From Paraburkholderia kururiensis JCM 10599 = LMG 19447 (GTDB taxonomy: Bacteria > Pseudomonadota > Gammaproteobacteria > Burkholderiales > Burkholderiaceae): a stretch of DNA of 64,000 bases. Location of the stretch: NCBI RefSeq assembly GCF_003986935.1, contig NZ_RJZE01000013.1:155991-219990 (forward strand), given 5' to 3'. The notes beneath the pieces are model-generated. The model was not told the origin of the DNA, searched no databases, and was given only the letters and a program-made list of their open reading frames with translations. Of this stretch, positions 1-8,020 are shown in pieces; positions within the stretch are counted from its first letter, which is position 1, and each line of letters opens with the position of its first letter. A program made the position numbers and the translations under genes.

Positions 1-1079
1 GCAGCTACGACAACGCATACGGCGTGCCGACCGATCTCAACAACCTCTACACGAAGGTGCAGCAGGCCTCGGTATTCGCGAACGGCAAGGTGACGGACTG
101 GTGGACCACGCACCTCGTTGCCGCAACGGGCAACGACCGCAGCCAGACCGAACTCAACGGCGTCTATACGGACCATTTCAACTCGGACAACCGTCAGTAC
201 ACCTGGCAGAACGACTTCATGCTCGCGCCGCAGCAGAAGATCCAGGTGGGCTACGAGCATCTGGACCAGACGCTTGACTCGAACCAGTACAGCGCGCCGA
301 ACCGCCACGTCGATTCGGGCTTTGCGGGCTATACGGGGCGCTTCGGACGCAGCCAGTTCCAGGCGAATGTGCGGCGCGACCAGTACTCGGATTTCGGCGG
401 CGCGAACAGCTACTACCTCGGTTACGGCTTCGACATCACGGAGCACTGGAAGGCCACGGCGAGCTGGTCCGACGCGTTTCGCGCGCCCACGTTCAATGAC
501 CTGTACTACCCGTACTACGGCAATCCGACCATTCGTCCCGAGCGCAGCCATTCGGTCGAAGCGGCGCTGCAATATGCCTCCGACGCGTTCGGCCTCATGC
601 GGCTCACCGCATTTCAGACGCGCTACTCGAACCTGATCCAGTCCGCGCAGGTCACGCCCGGCGTCTACATGGCCGAGAACGTGGGGCACGCCAAAGTGCA
701 GGGGCTCGAGGCATCGTGGAGCGGCCATGTCGGCAAAACCGACGTGCGCGCCGCGCTGACGCTGCAAAATCCCGTGGACGAAGACAAGGACACCGATCTC
801 AACCGGCGTGCGCGCCGTTTCGCCTCGTTCACGGCGAATCGCAGCATCGGCAGCTGGCGGGTGGGCGGCGAATGGCTCGTGAGCGGCGCCCGCAACGACA
901 GCGGCTCGAACCTCGGCGGCTATGGCATCGTGAACCTCTCGGCGCGCTATAACATCACCCGGTCGTGGTACGTTGCCGCGCAGATCCAGAATCTCTTCGA
1001 CAAGGACTATGAGCTCGCCTACACGTACAACACGCCGCGGCGCAGCGCCTACCTCACGCTGGGTTGGCAGCAGCAGTGA
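1..1079 (+). CDS. btuB: TonB-dependent cobalamin receptor BtuB, C-terminal part (5' end outside window)
   Basis: Outer-membrane, TonB-dependent receptor, probably for vitamin B12. The frame is open from base 3, so the gene starts upstream; about 358 C-terminal residues are visible, all beta-barrel. They show the alternating aromatic and polar pattern of barrel strands and typical TonB-receptor stretches such as WSDAFRAPTFNDLYYPYYGN, RPERSHSVE and the late IQNLFDKDYE followed by RRSAYLTLGW. The plug domain and TonB box are not in view. The specific call to BtuB rests on context: btuC-like and btuD-like genes follow 9 bases downstream, then cobT, cobS and cobC. A siderophore receptor is the main alternative on sequence alone. 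The last residues are WQQQ rather than the usual terminal aromatic, a small deviation. A cobalamin riboswitch, if present, would lie upstream and out of view. Confidence 0.85.
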   Translation, partial: SYDNAYGVPTDLNNLYTKVQQASVFANGKVTDWWTTHLVAATGNDRSQTELNGVYTDHFNSDNRQYTWQNDFMLAPQQKIQVGYEHLDQTLDSNQYSAPNRHVDSGFAGYTGRFGRSQFQANVRRDQYSDFGGANSYYLGYGFDITEHWKATASWSDAFRAPTFNDLYYPYYGNPTIRPERSHSVEAALQYASDAFGLMRLTAFQTRYSNLIQSAQVTPGVYMAENVGHAKVQGLEASWSGHVGKTDVRAALTLQNPVDEDKDTDLNRRARRFASFTANRSIGSWRVGGEWLVSGARNDSGSNLGGYGIVNLSARYNITRSWYVAAQIQNLFDKDYELAYTYNTPRRSAYLTLGWQQQ

Positions 1080-1088
1080 AGGGCGGCC

Positions 1089-2126
1089 ATGAACCGTCTC
1101 TTCCTGCCCGCCGCGCCCGGCATGACAGCGAAACGCGCGGTCGTGATCTGGGCCGCGCTGGCAGTGCTCGCCGTCGCGGTGTTCGCGGCCTCGCTGCTGA
1201 TAGGCAGCGTGCCCGTCACCGTGCGTGATGCGTTGGCGGCGCTGCTGCCCACGCGTTCGCACGGCGCCGACATCGCGGCGGAGATCGTTCGCACGCTGCG
1301 GCTGCCGCGCGCGCTGGCGGGCTTCGCGTGCGGCGCGCTGCTTTCGATGGCCGGCGCGCTGCTCCAGGTGCTGTTGCGCAATCCGCTCGCGGAGCCGTAC
1401 GTGCTCGGCGTTTCCGGTGGCGCGGCGGTGTTCGCGCTGCTCGCGCTGCTCGCGGGCTCGGCGTGGTGGATGGTCAACGCGAGCGCATTCGCGGGCGCGC
1501 TGCTGTCGATCCTGCTCGTGCTCGGCCTCGCGCGTCGCGAACTCTGGCGCGGCGAGCCGCAGGACACCTCGCCGCGGCTGCTGCTCACGGGCGCCGTGAT
1601 CGCGGCGGGATGGGGCGCGGCCATCACGCTGCTGCTTACGCTGGCACCGGACTCGCATTTGCGCGGCATGCTGTTCTGGCTGACCGGCGAGTTGAACGGC
1701 GTCGGCATGCCGTGGTTCACGTTGATCGCGCTCGCTGTCGTGCTGGCGGTCGTCGTGCCCGTTGCGCCGCAGCTCAACGTGCTGCTGCGCGGCGACGCCG
1801 CCGCCCAGGCGCTGGGCGTGCCCGTCGTGCCGCTGCGCTTGCGTGTGTATCTCACGGCGTCGCTGGCGGCGGCCGCGGCGGTGACGACGGGCGGCACCAT
1901 TGGCTTCGTCGGCCTCGTGGTGCCGCACGTGCTGCGGCTCGCATTCGGCAACGACCAGCGCATGCTGCTGCCCGCGGCGGCGCTCGCGGGCGGTGTCGCC
2001 GTGATGGCCGCCGACCTCGCCGCGCGCACCGTCGTGGCACCGACGCAGTTGCCCGTGGGCGTGGTGACCGCGCTGGCCGGTGTGCCGGTATTTCTGTGGA
2101 TGCTGTTGAAAAGGCGGCACCGATGA
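1089..2126 (+). CDS. btuC: Cobalamin ABC transporter permease, FecCD/BtuC family
   Basis: Inner-membrane permease of a BtuCDF-type importer, 345 residues, the usual length for the FecCD family. It is very hydrophobic with about ten membrane segments. The family motif NPLAEPYVLGVSGGA lies at residues 98-112 after the RLPR stretch at 71-74, and GTIGFVGLVVPHVLRL, near the cytoplasmic loop that contacts the ATPase, is in the last third. The ATG at 1089 follows the btuB stop by 9 bases, and its stop overlaps the next gene's ATG in an ATGA junction, indicating translational coupling. Its partners would be the ATPase next door and the periplasmic binding protein encoded at 5865-6875 on the other strand. 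A siderophore substrate cannot be excluded by sequence, but the neighbours argue for corrinoids. Confidence 0.9.
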   Translation: MNRLFLPAAPGMTAKRAVVIWAALAVLAVAVFAASLLIGSVPVTVRDALAALLPTRSHGADIAAEIVRTLRLPRALAGFACGALLSMAGALLQVLLRNPLAEPYVLGVSGGAAVFALLALLAGSAWWMVNASAFAGALLSILLVLGLARRELWRGEPQDTSPRLLLTGAVIAAGWGAAITLLLTLAPDSHLRGMLFWLTGELNGVGMPWFTLIALAVVLAVVVPVAPQLNVLLRGDAAAQALGVPVVPLRLRVYLTASLAAAAAVTTGGTIGFVGLVVPHVLRLAFGNDQRMLLPAAALAGGVAVMAADLAARTVVAPTQLPVGVVTALAGVPVFLWMLLKRRHR

Positions 2127-2935
2127 ACGCCGCTTTGTCCACCGGCCTCGCACTCACCGCACACGATCTGACCTTGCGCGCGGGAACGCGCACGCTACTC
2201 GATGGCTTCACGCAGACTTTCGCTGCCCACGAGATCTGGTGCATTGCCGGGCCGAACGGCGCGGGCAAGACGACACTGATCTCGGCGCTCGCGGGTCTCG
2301 TGCAGCCCGCGGCGGGGCACGTCGCGCTGGACGGCGTGCGCCTTGCGGAGTGGCAGCCCGCCCAACTGGCGCAACGTCGCGCGTTGATGCCGCAGGACAT
2401 TCACGACGCGTTCAGCACGAGCGTGCTCGACGTCGTGCTGTTGAACCGGTATCCGCATCTGGCCGGATGGGGCTGGGAGCGTGAGGCCGACCGCGCCGCG
2501 GCGCACGCGGCGCTCGATCTGCTGGGCCTCGGCCACTTCGCCGCGCGCGATGTGCTCTCGCTCTCGGGCGGCGAGCGCCAGCGCGTGGCGCTTGCCGCTG
2601 CGCTGTGCCAGGATGCGCCGCTGCTGCTGCTCGACGAACCGCTCTCGCATCTCGACCTGCATCATCAGATCAGCTGTCTCGATGCGCTCCTCGCGTGGGC
2701 GCGGCAGTCCGCGCGAACGGTCGTCTTTTCGTCCCACGATCTGAACCTGGCGCGCCGCTTCGCGACCCACGCGCTGCTGCTAAATGGCGACGGCACGTGG
2801 CATGCGGGGCCGGCACGCGAGGTGCTGACGCCGGAGCGGGCGAGCCACGCGTTCGGCTACCCGCTCGTGCTGATTCGCGACGGCCCGCACGAAGCATTGA
2901 TTCCGGCGCTGCCGGCCGGGAATGCGTCCCGATGA
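2123..2935 (+). CDS. btuD: Cobalamin ABC transporter ATP-binding protein
   Basis: ATPase subunit (270 residues) that powers corrinoid import with the adjacent permease. Walker A GPNGAGKT is at 43-50, the Q-loop MPQD at about 89-92, the signature LSGGERQR at 147-154, Walker B LLLLDEP at 167-173 and the H-loop SSHD at 203-206. All are intact, so it should be an active ATPase. The ATG at 2123 overlaps the btuC stop, and the start is set by homology: the frame is open far upstream only as a shadow of btuC. A 12-bp tandem array follows shortly after the stop. Confidence 0.92.
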   Translation: MNAALSTGLALTAHDLTLRAGTRTLLDGFTQTFAAHEIWCIAGPNGAGKTTLISALAGLVQPAAGHVALDGVRLAEWQPAQLAQRRALMPQDIHDAFSTSVLDVVLLNRYPHLAGWGWEREADRAAAHAALDLLGLGHFAARDVLSLSGGERQRVALAAALCQDAPLLLLDEPLSHLDLHHQISCLDALLAWARQSARTVVFSSHDLNLARRFATHALLLNGDGTWHAGPAREVLTPERASHAFGYPLVLIRDGPHEALIPALPAGNASR

Positions 2936-2953
2936 TGGGGGCTGGCGTTTAGC

Positions 2954-3049
2954 GCCTCGCTTGGCATCTCGCTTGATGCCTCGCTTGGCGCCTCATTTGG
3001 CGCCTCATTTGGCACCTCATTTGATGCCTCGTGTAGCACCTCGTTGCCC
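2954..3049. repeat. 12-bp degenerate tandem array, about 8 copies
   Basis: Eight consecutive 12-base units of the form RYCTCRYTTGRY fill the gap between btuD and cobT: GCCTCGCTTGGC, ATCTCGCTTGAT, GCCTCGCTTGGC, GCCTCATTTGGC twice, ACCTCATTTGAT, GCCTCGTGTAGC and ACCTCGTTGCCC. The period is four codons, so both strands are open through it (a NEAP-type repeat on the minus strand, an HLAP-type on the plus strand), but neither open frame looks like a protein. It is best read as a minisatellite. The rest of the 2936-3163 gap has no recognisable gene or riboswitch. Confidence 0.85.
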
Positions 3050-3163
3050 AATACGGGCCACGCCCGATTGCCCTGCGCATATCGGCATGGCTTCATTTCG
3101 CTCATCCTGTTCGTCTCGACTTGCTCTTTTCGAATGACGCATCACGATTTCTGTTGACCTACC

Positions 3164-4219
3164 ATGACTTCGCCATCTACCGGATTACCGTTCGTCGAGC
3201 CGCTTGACCAGTCGCTGCGCGACCGGCTTCAGCATCTCATCGATACCCGCACCAAGCCGCCCGGCAGCCTCGGGCGCCTCGAAACGCTGGCGCGCCAGAT
3301 CGGCATGATCCAGCGCACCACGCAGCCTTCGGTCACGCGGCCCGCGCTCATCATCTTCGCGGGCGACCACGGCATTGCGCACGAAGGCGTGAGCCCTTAT
3401 CCGCAGGCCGTTACGGCGCAGATGGTCGCCAATTTTCTCGCGGGCGGTGCGGCGGTCAACGCGTTCAGCGGCGTGGCCGATCTCGCGCTCGAGGTCGTCA
3501 ACGCCGGCGTGGCGGCGCCGCTCGATACGAGCCCGAACCTCGTCGATATTCCCGTGGCACGCGGCACGCGCAACTTCGCGCACGAGCCCGCCATGACGTG
3601 CGACGAAGCGCTGGAAGCAATGCGCGCCGGTGCCTCGCGCGTGCGCCATCACGCGGCGCTCGGCACGAACGTGATCGGCTTCGGCGAGATGGGCATTGCG
3701 AATACGTCGTCGGCTGCGTGCTTGATGAGCCGGCTGTGTGGCGTGTCCATCGACGAATGCGTGGGCCGCGGCACCGGCCTCGACAACGCCGGCCTCGCGA
3801 AGAAGCGCAACGTGCTGGCGGCGGCGCTCGAACGTCACCCCGTATCGGGTGACCCGCTCGACGTGCTCGCCACCTTCGGCGGCTTCGAGATCGCGATGAT
3901 GGCCGGCGCGTTTCTCGCCGCGGCCGAAGCGCACATGGTGATTCTCGTCGATGGCTTCATTGCGACAGCGGCGCTCGTCGTGGCCGACGCGATCGCGCCC
4001 GACGTGCGCGAGTACTGCGTGTTCGCGCATGCCTCGAACGAGGCGGGCCACCGGCGCATGCTTGACCACTTCGGTGCGCGTCCGTTGCTCGCGCTCGACA
4101 TGCGGCTCGGCGAGGGCACGGGCGCGGCGCTCGCGGTGCCGCTGTTGCGCGCGGCCGTCGCGTTTCTCAACGAGATGGCGAGCTTCGAGTCGGCCGGTGT
4201 GTCGGACCGCGATGCGTAG
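3164..4219 (+). CDS. cobT: Nicotinate-nucleotide--dimethylbenzimidazole phosphoribosyltransferase CobT
   Basis: Makes alpha-ribazole-5'-phosphate from nicotinate mononucleotide and 5,6-dimethylbenzimidazole, giving the lower ligand of cobalamin; cytoplasmic. The length of 351 residues is normal. Family motifs are clear: RTKPPGSLGRLE near residues 29-40, FAGDHGIAHEGVSPYP at about 65-80, GEMGIANTSSAA in the middle, and RLGEGTGAAL near the C terminus. The glutamate in that last motif falls at residue 317, the same number as the catalytic base of the Salmonella enzyme. It is the first of three clustered nucleotide-loop genes (cobT, cobS, cobC). Confidence 0.96.
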   Translation: MTSPSTGLPFVEPLDQSLRDRLQHLIDTRTKPPGSLGRLETLARQIGMIQRTTQPSVTRPALIIFAGDHGIAHEGVSPYPQAVTAQMVANFLAGGAAVNAFSGVADLALEVVNAGVAAPLDTSPNLVDIPVARGTRNFAHEPAMTCDEALEAMRAGASRVRHHAALGTNVIGFGEMGIANTSSAACLMSRLCGVSIDECVGRGTGLDNAGLAKKRNVLAAALERHPVSGDPLDVLATFGGFEIAMMAGAFLAAAEAHMVILVDGFIATAALVVADAIAPDVREYCVFAHASNEAGHRRMLDHFGARPLLALDMRLGEGTGAALAVPLLRAAVAFLNEMASFESAGVSDRDA

Positions 4220-4341
4220 GCCCGCGAGCGCAGCGGGCATTTGCGGCTTGGGGCGGCGTGCATCGGGTGCGTGCATCGAAGTCCGCATCGACGTACACCA
4301 CGAATTGAGCACGAGCTGAGCATGAACGGAGCCTCCAGCCG

Positions 4342-5157
4342 ATGAATCCGCTTGCCGAACTGCGCTACTTCTTCACGGCGCTCGGCTACTTCACGCGTGT
4401 GCCGGTGCCGCGCTGGGTGGGCTACGAGCCGCAGTGGCTCACCGCTGCGGCGCGCTATTTTCCGCTCGTGGGCGCTTGCGTCGGCGCGCTTGGCGCACTC
4501 GTTTATCTGGCTGCGTCGCGCGTGTTCGGGCCTGGCGTGGCCGTGCTGCTTTCGATGACCGCCACCCTCGCCGTGACCGGAGCCTTCCACGAAGACGGCC
4601 TCGCCGACTGTTGCGACGCATTCGGCGGCGCGTACCGTCGCGAGGACGTGCTGCGCATCATGCACGACTCGCGCATCGGCGCGTTCGGTGCCATCGCGTT
4701 GTTCGTGGCGCTCGCGCTCAAGTGGCAGACGCTCGTGACGCTGACCACGTCGCACGAGGCATCGGCTTCGTCCATGACTTCAGCAGCGTTGAGCCCAGGG
4801 CGTTTCGCGATACTGATGATCGCGGCGCACGCGGTGAGCCGCGCCTGCGCCGTGAGCTATCTCGTGACGCTCGACTACGTACGCGACGAAGGCAAGGCGA
4901 AGCCCGTGGCGCAACGCATGAGTGTGATCGCGTGGTTCGGTGCGTGCGCGTTTGCGTTGCCGTGGCTTGCCTGGTTCGTCTGGCCCGACTGGCGCGAAGG
5001 TGTTGCGATGATCGCGCTGCTCGCCGTGCTGCGTTACGCGCTGGGGCGATACTTCGTGCGCCGCATTGGCGGCTATACCGGCGATTGTCTCGGCTTCGCG
5101 CAGCAGGTTTTCGAGATTGCGCTCTACCTGGCGGCGCTCGCGTGGATCTCGTTCTGA
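4342..5157 (+). CDS. cobS: Adenosylcobinamide-GDP ribazoletransferase CobS
   Basis: Membrane enzyme (271 residues) that joins activated adenosylcobinamide-GDP to alpha-ribazole (phosphate), the last step of cobalamin assembly. The diagnostic motif TGAFHEDGLADCCDAFGG is at 79-96 and MHDSRIGAFG at 107-116; several hydrophobic segments follow, as expected. The ATG at 4342 fits the family N terminus (PLAELRYFFTALGYFTRVPVP). The 3' end overlaps the start of cobC by 16 bases, so the two are probably co-translated. The 122-base gap before it contains only imprecise GTGCATCG-type duplications. Confidence 0.95.
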   Translation: MNPLAELRYFFTALGYFTRVPVPRWVGYEPQWLTAAARYFPLVGACVGALGALVYLAASRVFGPGVAVLLSMTATLAVTGAFHEDGLADCCDAFGGAYRREDVLRIMHDSRIGAFGAIALFVALALKWQTLVTLTTSHEASASSMTSAALSPGRFAILMIAAHAVSRACAVSYLVTLDYVRDEGKAKPVAQRMSVIAWFGACAFALPWLAWFVWPDWREGVAMIALLAVLRYALGRYFVRRIGGYTGDCLGFAQQVFEIALYLAALAWISF

Positions 5158-5786
5158 TCCGTCATCCGGCCGTCGCTGTGGAGCCGGGCGTTTGCTACGG
5201 CAACAGCGACGTGCCGCTCGCCGCCGACGCAGCAGCCAGCGCCGCCATGCTGGCGTCGCGCCTCGCTGCGTTGAATGTGCCGCTGCCACACGTGCTGTTC
5301 ACGAGTCCCCTGTCGCGTTGCGCGCGGGTCGCGCAAGCGCTTGCAGTTGAAGCGCGCTGCGATTTGCATACGGACGCGAGGCTCGCCGAAATGCACTTCG
5401 GCGCATGGGAGCTGCAACGCTGGGACGCAATCGATCGCGCCGTGCTCGACGCCTGGGCCGCTGATTTCGAGCACGCGCGCGAGCATGGCGGCGAGAGCGT
5501 GGCCCAGTTCGTGGCGCGTGTGAATGCGTGGCTCGATGTGTCGGTCGATTCAGGTGCGCAAGTGGACGCTGTGGCGGCGACTCACGAGCACACCATGCCC
5601 CCGGTGGCGCAAAGCACGGCGCTGTGGGCCGTCACGCATGCGGGTGTGATCCGCGCGATTGCGTCGCGTGTGCTCGGGTTGCCGCTCGCGCACTGCATGA
5701 AATGGCCGCTCGCGTTGCCGGCCGTGGTGTGGCTCAGGCGTGACGCGTTGGATTCGCCGTGGGCGCTCGTGCGGTGGAATGTTTGA
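5142..5786 (+). CDS. cobC: Alpha-ribazole phosphatase, histidine phosphatase family (CobC)
   Basis: Predicted to remove the 5'-phosphate from alpha-ribazole phosphate or adenosylcobalamin 5'-phosphate. It has 214 residues from a GTG start at 5142, chosen because it puts the phosphatase motif right at the N terminus (DLVLIRHPAV, catalytic His8). The next family features are YGNSDVPL, the arginine-containing FTSPLSRC, EMHFGAWE, and the second catalytic histidine in VTHAGVIRA. The usual RHG or RHGET motif is RHP here, a substitution in the loop but not of the nucleophile. The start lies inside cobS (16-base overlap), consistent with a coupled operon. Confidence 0.88.
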   Translation: MDLVLIRHPAVAVEPGVCYGNSDVPLAADAAASAAMLASRLAALNVPLPHVLFTSPLSRCARVAQALAVEARCDLHTDARLAEMHFGAWELQRWDAIDRAVLDAWAADFEHAREHGGESVAQFVARVNAWLDVSVDSGAQVDAVAATHEHTMPPVAQSTALWAVTHAGVIRAIASRVLGLPLAHCMKWPLALPAVVWLRRDALDSPWALVRWNV

Positions 5787-5811
5787 AGCTGGAACGTTTG
5801 AAAGCCTGAAA

Positions 5812-5835
5812 GCGTGGAGCCGTGAGGGCTCACGC
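5812..5835. terminator. Hairpin between convergent cobC and btuF, possible terminator
   Basis: GCGTGGAGCC pairs with GGCTCACGC around the loop GTGAG, giving a nine-pair stem with one bulged G. It lies in the 78-base gap between the converging cobC and btuF genes. No clean T-run follows on either strand, so termination is inferred from position and stem. Confidence 0.4.
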
Positions 5836-5864
5836 TCCGTCTCAAATCACCCGTCTTCTCCTGT

Positions 5865-6875
5865 TCACTTCCCGCCGCCGGGCCGTCTCGATCGCGCCCG
5901 GTCCAGGTCTTCGCAAAGCAGGGCCGCGCCTTGCGCGAGACGCGGCCCTGGCCGGTCGATCAGATCGCCGTCGATGGCAAAGAGGTTGTCGCGCGCCACC
6001 GCCATGAGGGTGGGCCACCCGCGCCATCGGTCGAGTCCGGGAAGCCGGCCTTGCGGCGTCGTGGCGCCGGGCGCGGCCGTGACGATGGCTTCCGGGTTCG
6101 CCGCGAGCACCGCTTCCGTCGAGACCGTCGGCACCACGGGCGCGAGGTTCGCGAAGACGTTGCGTCCGCCGCAAAGCGCGATGACGTCGCTTACCGTGTC
6201 GGTGCCGTTGAGGGTCATCAGCGGCTGGTCCCACACTTGATAGAACACGCTCACGGCGGGCTTCGCGGCATAACGTGCGCGCAGGCCGTCGATCTCCCGC
6301 CGGTACGCGTCGGCAGCAGCCTGCGCCGTTGCGCTTGTGCCGAGCAGCGTGCCCAGCTTCACGAGCGTGGCGGGCACGTCGTCCACGTGATGCGGCGCGT
6401 TGAAGTAGAGCGGCACATGCAGTTCGCGCAGCCGTTCGATCTGTTGCTGTGCGTTGCCGTGCCGCCAGACCACGATGAGATCGGGCTTCAATGCCGCGAT
6501 GCGTTCGAGGTCGAGCGCCTTGTTGTCGCCCACGCGCGGCACGGTCTTCGCCTCGGGCGGGTAGTCGCTGTACGACACCGCGCCCACCAGCTTTGCGCCG
6601 CCGCCCGCTGCGTAGATCAACTCGGTGACGTGCGGCGCGAGACTCACCACGCGTTGCGCGGGGGTGTCGAGCGTGACGGGCGCGCCGGTGTCGTCGGTGA
6701 CGGTGATGGCCGCGTTCGCCGTCTGGGCCGCGGCGAGCGCCAGGGTGGTCAGCAGCAAGCCTGCCGCCGTTCGCCGTGAGCTTGTTCTGTGCGACGCGAA
6801 GGCGCGGATGGAAACGGAAGCGGTGGCCGCGCAACGCATGCGAGCGACCGCGTGAAGCCTGCGGGAAAAATTCAT
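5865..6875 (-). CDS. btuF: Periplasmic cobalamin-binding protein BtuF
   Basis: Substrate-binding component of the corrinoid importer (336 residues). The N terminus is long and basic (SHRTSSRR), followed by a hydrophobic stretch around residues 37-50 ending in TANA, so export is predicted with an unusually long n-region; a start further inside is possible but no better ATG is evident. The mature part has the class III binding-protein layout: RVVSLAPHVTELIYAAG, SYSDYPPEAKTVPRVG, then DLIVVWRHGN and a second lobe with VWDQPLMTLNGT. The ATG at 6875 overlaps the cobD stop in an ATGA junction, making it the last gene of the cobU-cbiB-cobD-btuF operon and separating it from its membrane partners on the other strand. 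Confidence 0.88.
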   Translation of the reverse strand: MNFSRRLHAVARMRCAATASVSIRAFASHRTSSRRTAAGLLLTTLALAAAQTANAAITVTDDTGAPVTLDTPAQRVVSLAPHVTELIYAAGGGAKLVGAVSYSDYPPEAKTVPRVGDNKALDLERIAALKPDLIVVWRHGNAQQQIERLRELHVPLYFNAPHHVDDVPATLVKLGTLLGTSATAQAAADAYRREIDGLRARYAAKPAVSVFYQVWDQPLMTLNGTDTVSDVIALCGGRNVFANLAPVVPTVSTEAVLAANPEAIVTAAPGATTPQGRLPGLDRWRGWPTLMAVARDNLFAIDGDLIDRPGPRLAQGAALLCEDLDRARSRRPGGGK

Positions 6876-8020
6876 CGGTTGAGGGCGAGCGCTTCGACGC
6901 TCGCGGCGAATTGTTGTTCGAGGCGTTGCCATTCGGCGGCATTGGCAGGCAGGCCGATGCGAATGCTCGGCACGTCGTGCGGACTCGCAGGATGCCTGAA
7001 TAATCGCGTCCAGATGCCGCGTTGTGCGAGCGCGTGGTGCAGGGCTTCGGCGCGTGGGTCTGCGGCCCAGGCGAAGAGCGGCGTGCCACGCGCTGCGAAA
7101 CCGTGGGTGTGCAGCAAGGCCGCAAGCTTCGCGCTTTCGTCGGCGAGCTGGGCACGCATGCGCGTCTGCCAGGCCGTATCGGCGAATGCGTGCATGACGG
7201 CGTGACGCGCGGGGCCGCTCACGGTCCATGCGCCGAGCTTTGCCGCAAGCTCGCGCAACAGCGCCGGTTGCGCGAGCACGAAGCCGCAGCGTGCGCCCGC
7301 GAGTCCGAAGAACTTGCCCGGGGAGCGCAGTACGACAAGCCCCCGTTGCGCGACGTGCCCGGCAAGCGAAGCGCGGCTTCGGTTGGCGCAGGAGGCATTG
7401 CCGCAAGCATCGGCACCCGGGTCGGCAGATGAGTGGGCGACGGAATCACCAAACGCATCGGCAAACGCATCAGCAAACGCTTCGTCGACGATCAGCGTGC
7501 CGCCCCGCGCGGCGAGTTGCGCGTGCCAGTGAAGCAGCACGGCTGCGTCGAGGCGCGCGGCAGTCGGATTGTTCGGATTGGCGACGATCACGTGACGGAT
7601 GCCCGCGGGCAGCGTGTCCCACGTTGTGTCGAGCGCGGTCAACTCGTGGCCCGCGCCGGCGAAGGCGGGCGCGTACTCGCCGTAGGTGAGGGTCGCGATC
7701 GCCACGCTCGCGCGCGGCAACAGCGCGGGCAGCGCGCGGATGGCGGCCTGGCTGCCGGCCGTGGGCTGCACGTGGGCGGCGTCGGGCGCGCCGTAGTAGC
7801 GCGCGGCGCACGCGGCAAAGGCGTGGTCGTCTTCGTCGGGCAGGCGGCGCCAGGCGTCGGCAGGAACGGGTGGCACCGGATAGCCGTGCGGATTGATGCC
7901 CGTCGAGAGATCGAGCCACGCGTCGTACGGTACGCCGTAGCGGCGCGCCGCCTCATGCAGATTGCCGCCGTGGACGATGCGCGGCGCGCCCGCGGCGTCT
8001 GTCATCTGCGCCTCAGCCAT
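6872..8020 (-). CDS. cobD: Threonine-phosphate decarboxylase CobD
   Basis: PLP enzyme (382 residues, class I aminotransferase fold) that makes (R)-1-amino-2-propanol phosphate, the linker of the nucleotide loop. Visible landmarks are LDLSTGINPHGYP at about 37-49, NPNNP at 148-152, the DEAF PLP-contact motif at 179-182 and the PLP lysine in SPGKFFGL (Lys236). Between DEAF and the lysine there is a low-complexity insert of about 40 residues beginning ADAFADAFGDS (roughly 183-222), partly encoded by three 12-base repeats. Homologues usually run directly from DEAF into the lysine region. The start overlaps the end of cbiB by 8 bases, and the stop overlaps the btuF start. In pseudomonads the equivalent gene is called cobC, a naming clash with the phosphatase upstream. 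Confidence 0.93.
   Translation of the reverse strand: MAEAQMTDAAGAPRIVHGGNLHEAARRYGVPYDAWLDLSTGINPHGYPVPPVPADAWRRLPDEDDHAFAACAARYYGAPDAAHVQPTAGSQAAIRALPALLPRASVAIATLTYGEYAPAFAGAGHELTALDTTWDTLPAGIRHVIVANPNNPTAARLDAAVLLHWHAQLAARGGTLIVDEAFADAFADAFGDSVAHSSADPGADACGNASCANRSRASLAGHVAQRGLVVLRSPGKFFGLAGARCGFVLAQPALLRELAAKLGAWTVSGPARHAVMHAFADTAWQTRMRAQLADESAKLAALLHTHGFAARGTPLFAWAADPRAEALHHALAQRGIWTRLFRHPASPHDVPSIRIGLPANAAEWQRLEQQFAASVEALALNR
7449..7484. repeat. 12-bp tandem repeat, 3 copies, inside cobD
   Basis: The units CCAAACGCATCG, GCAAACGCATCA and GCAAACGCTTCG are head-to-tail. On the coding (minus) strand they encode the ADAFADAFG part of the CobD insert. The period is in frame, so copy changes would not break the protein. 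Confidence 0.8.

Noticed and set aside
2857..3105. 82-codon minus-strand frame with NEAP repeats over the 12-bp array
   Set aside because: It overlaps the btuD 3' end, its repeat comes from the DNA period, and it lacks a domain. Treated as a repeat, not a gene.
2936..3163. Possible cobalamin riboswitch before cobT, or between cobU and cobQ
   Set aside because: I could not find a B12 box or the expected long structured leader in either gap. One may exist upstream of btuB, outside the window. A covariance search would settle it.
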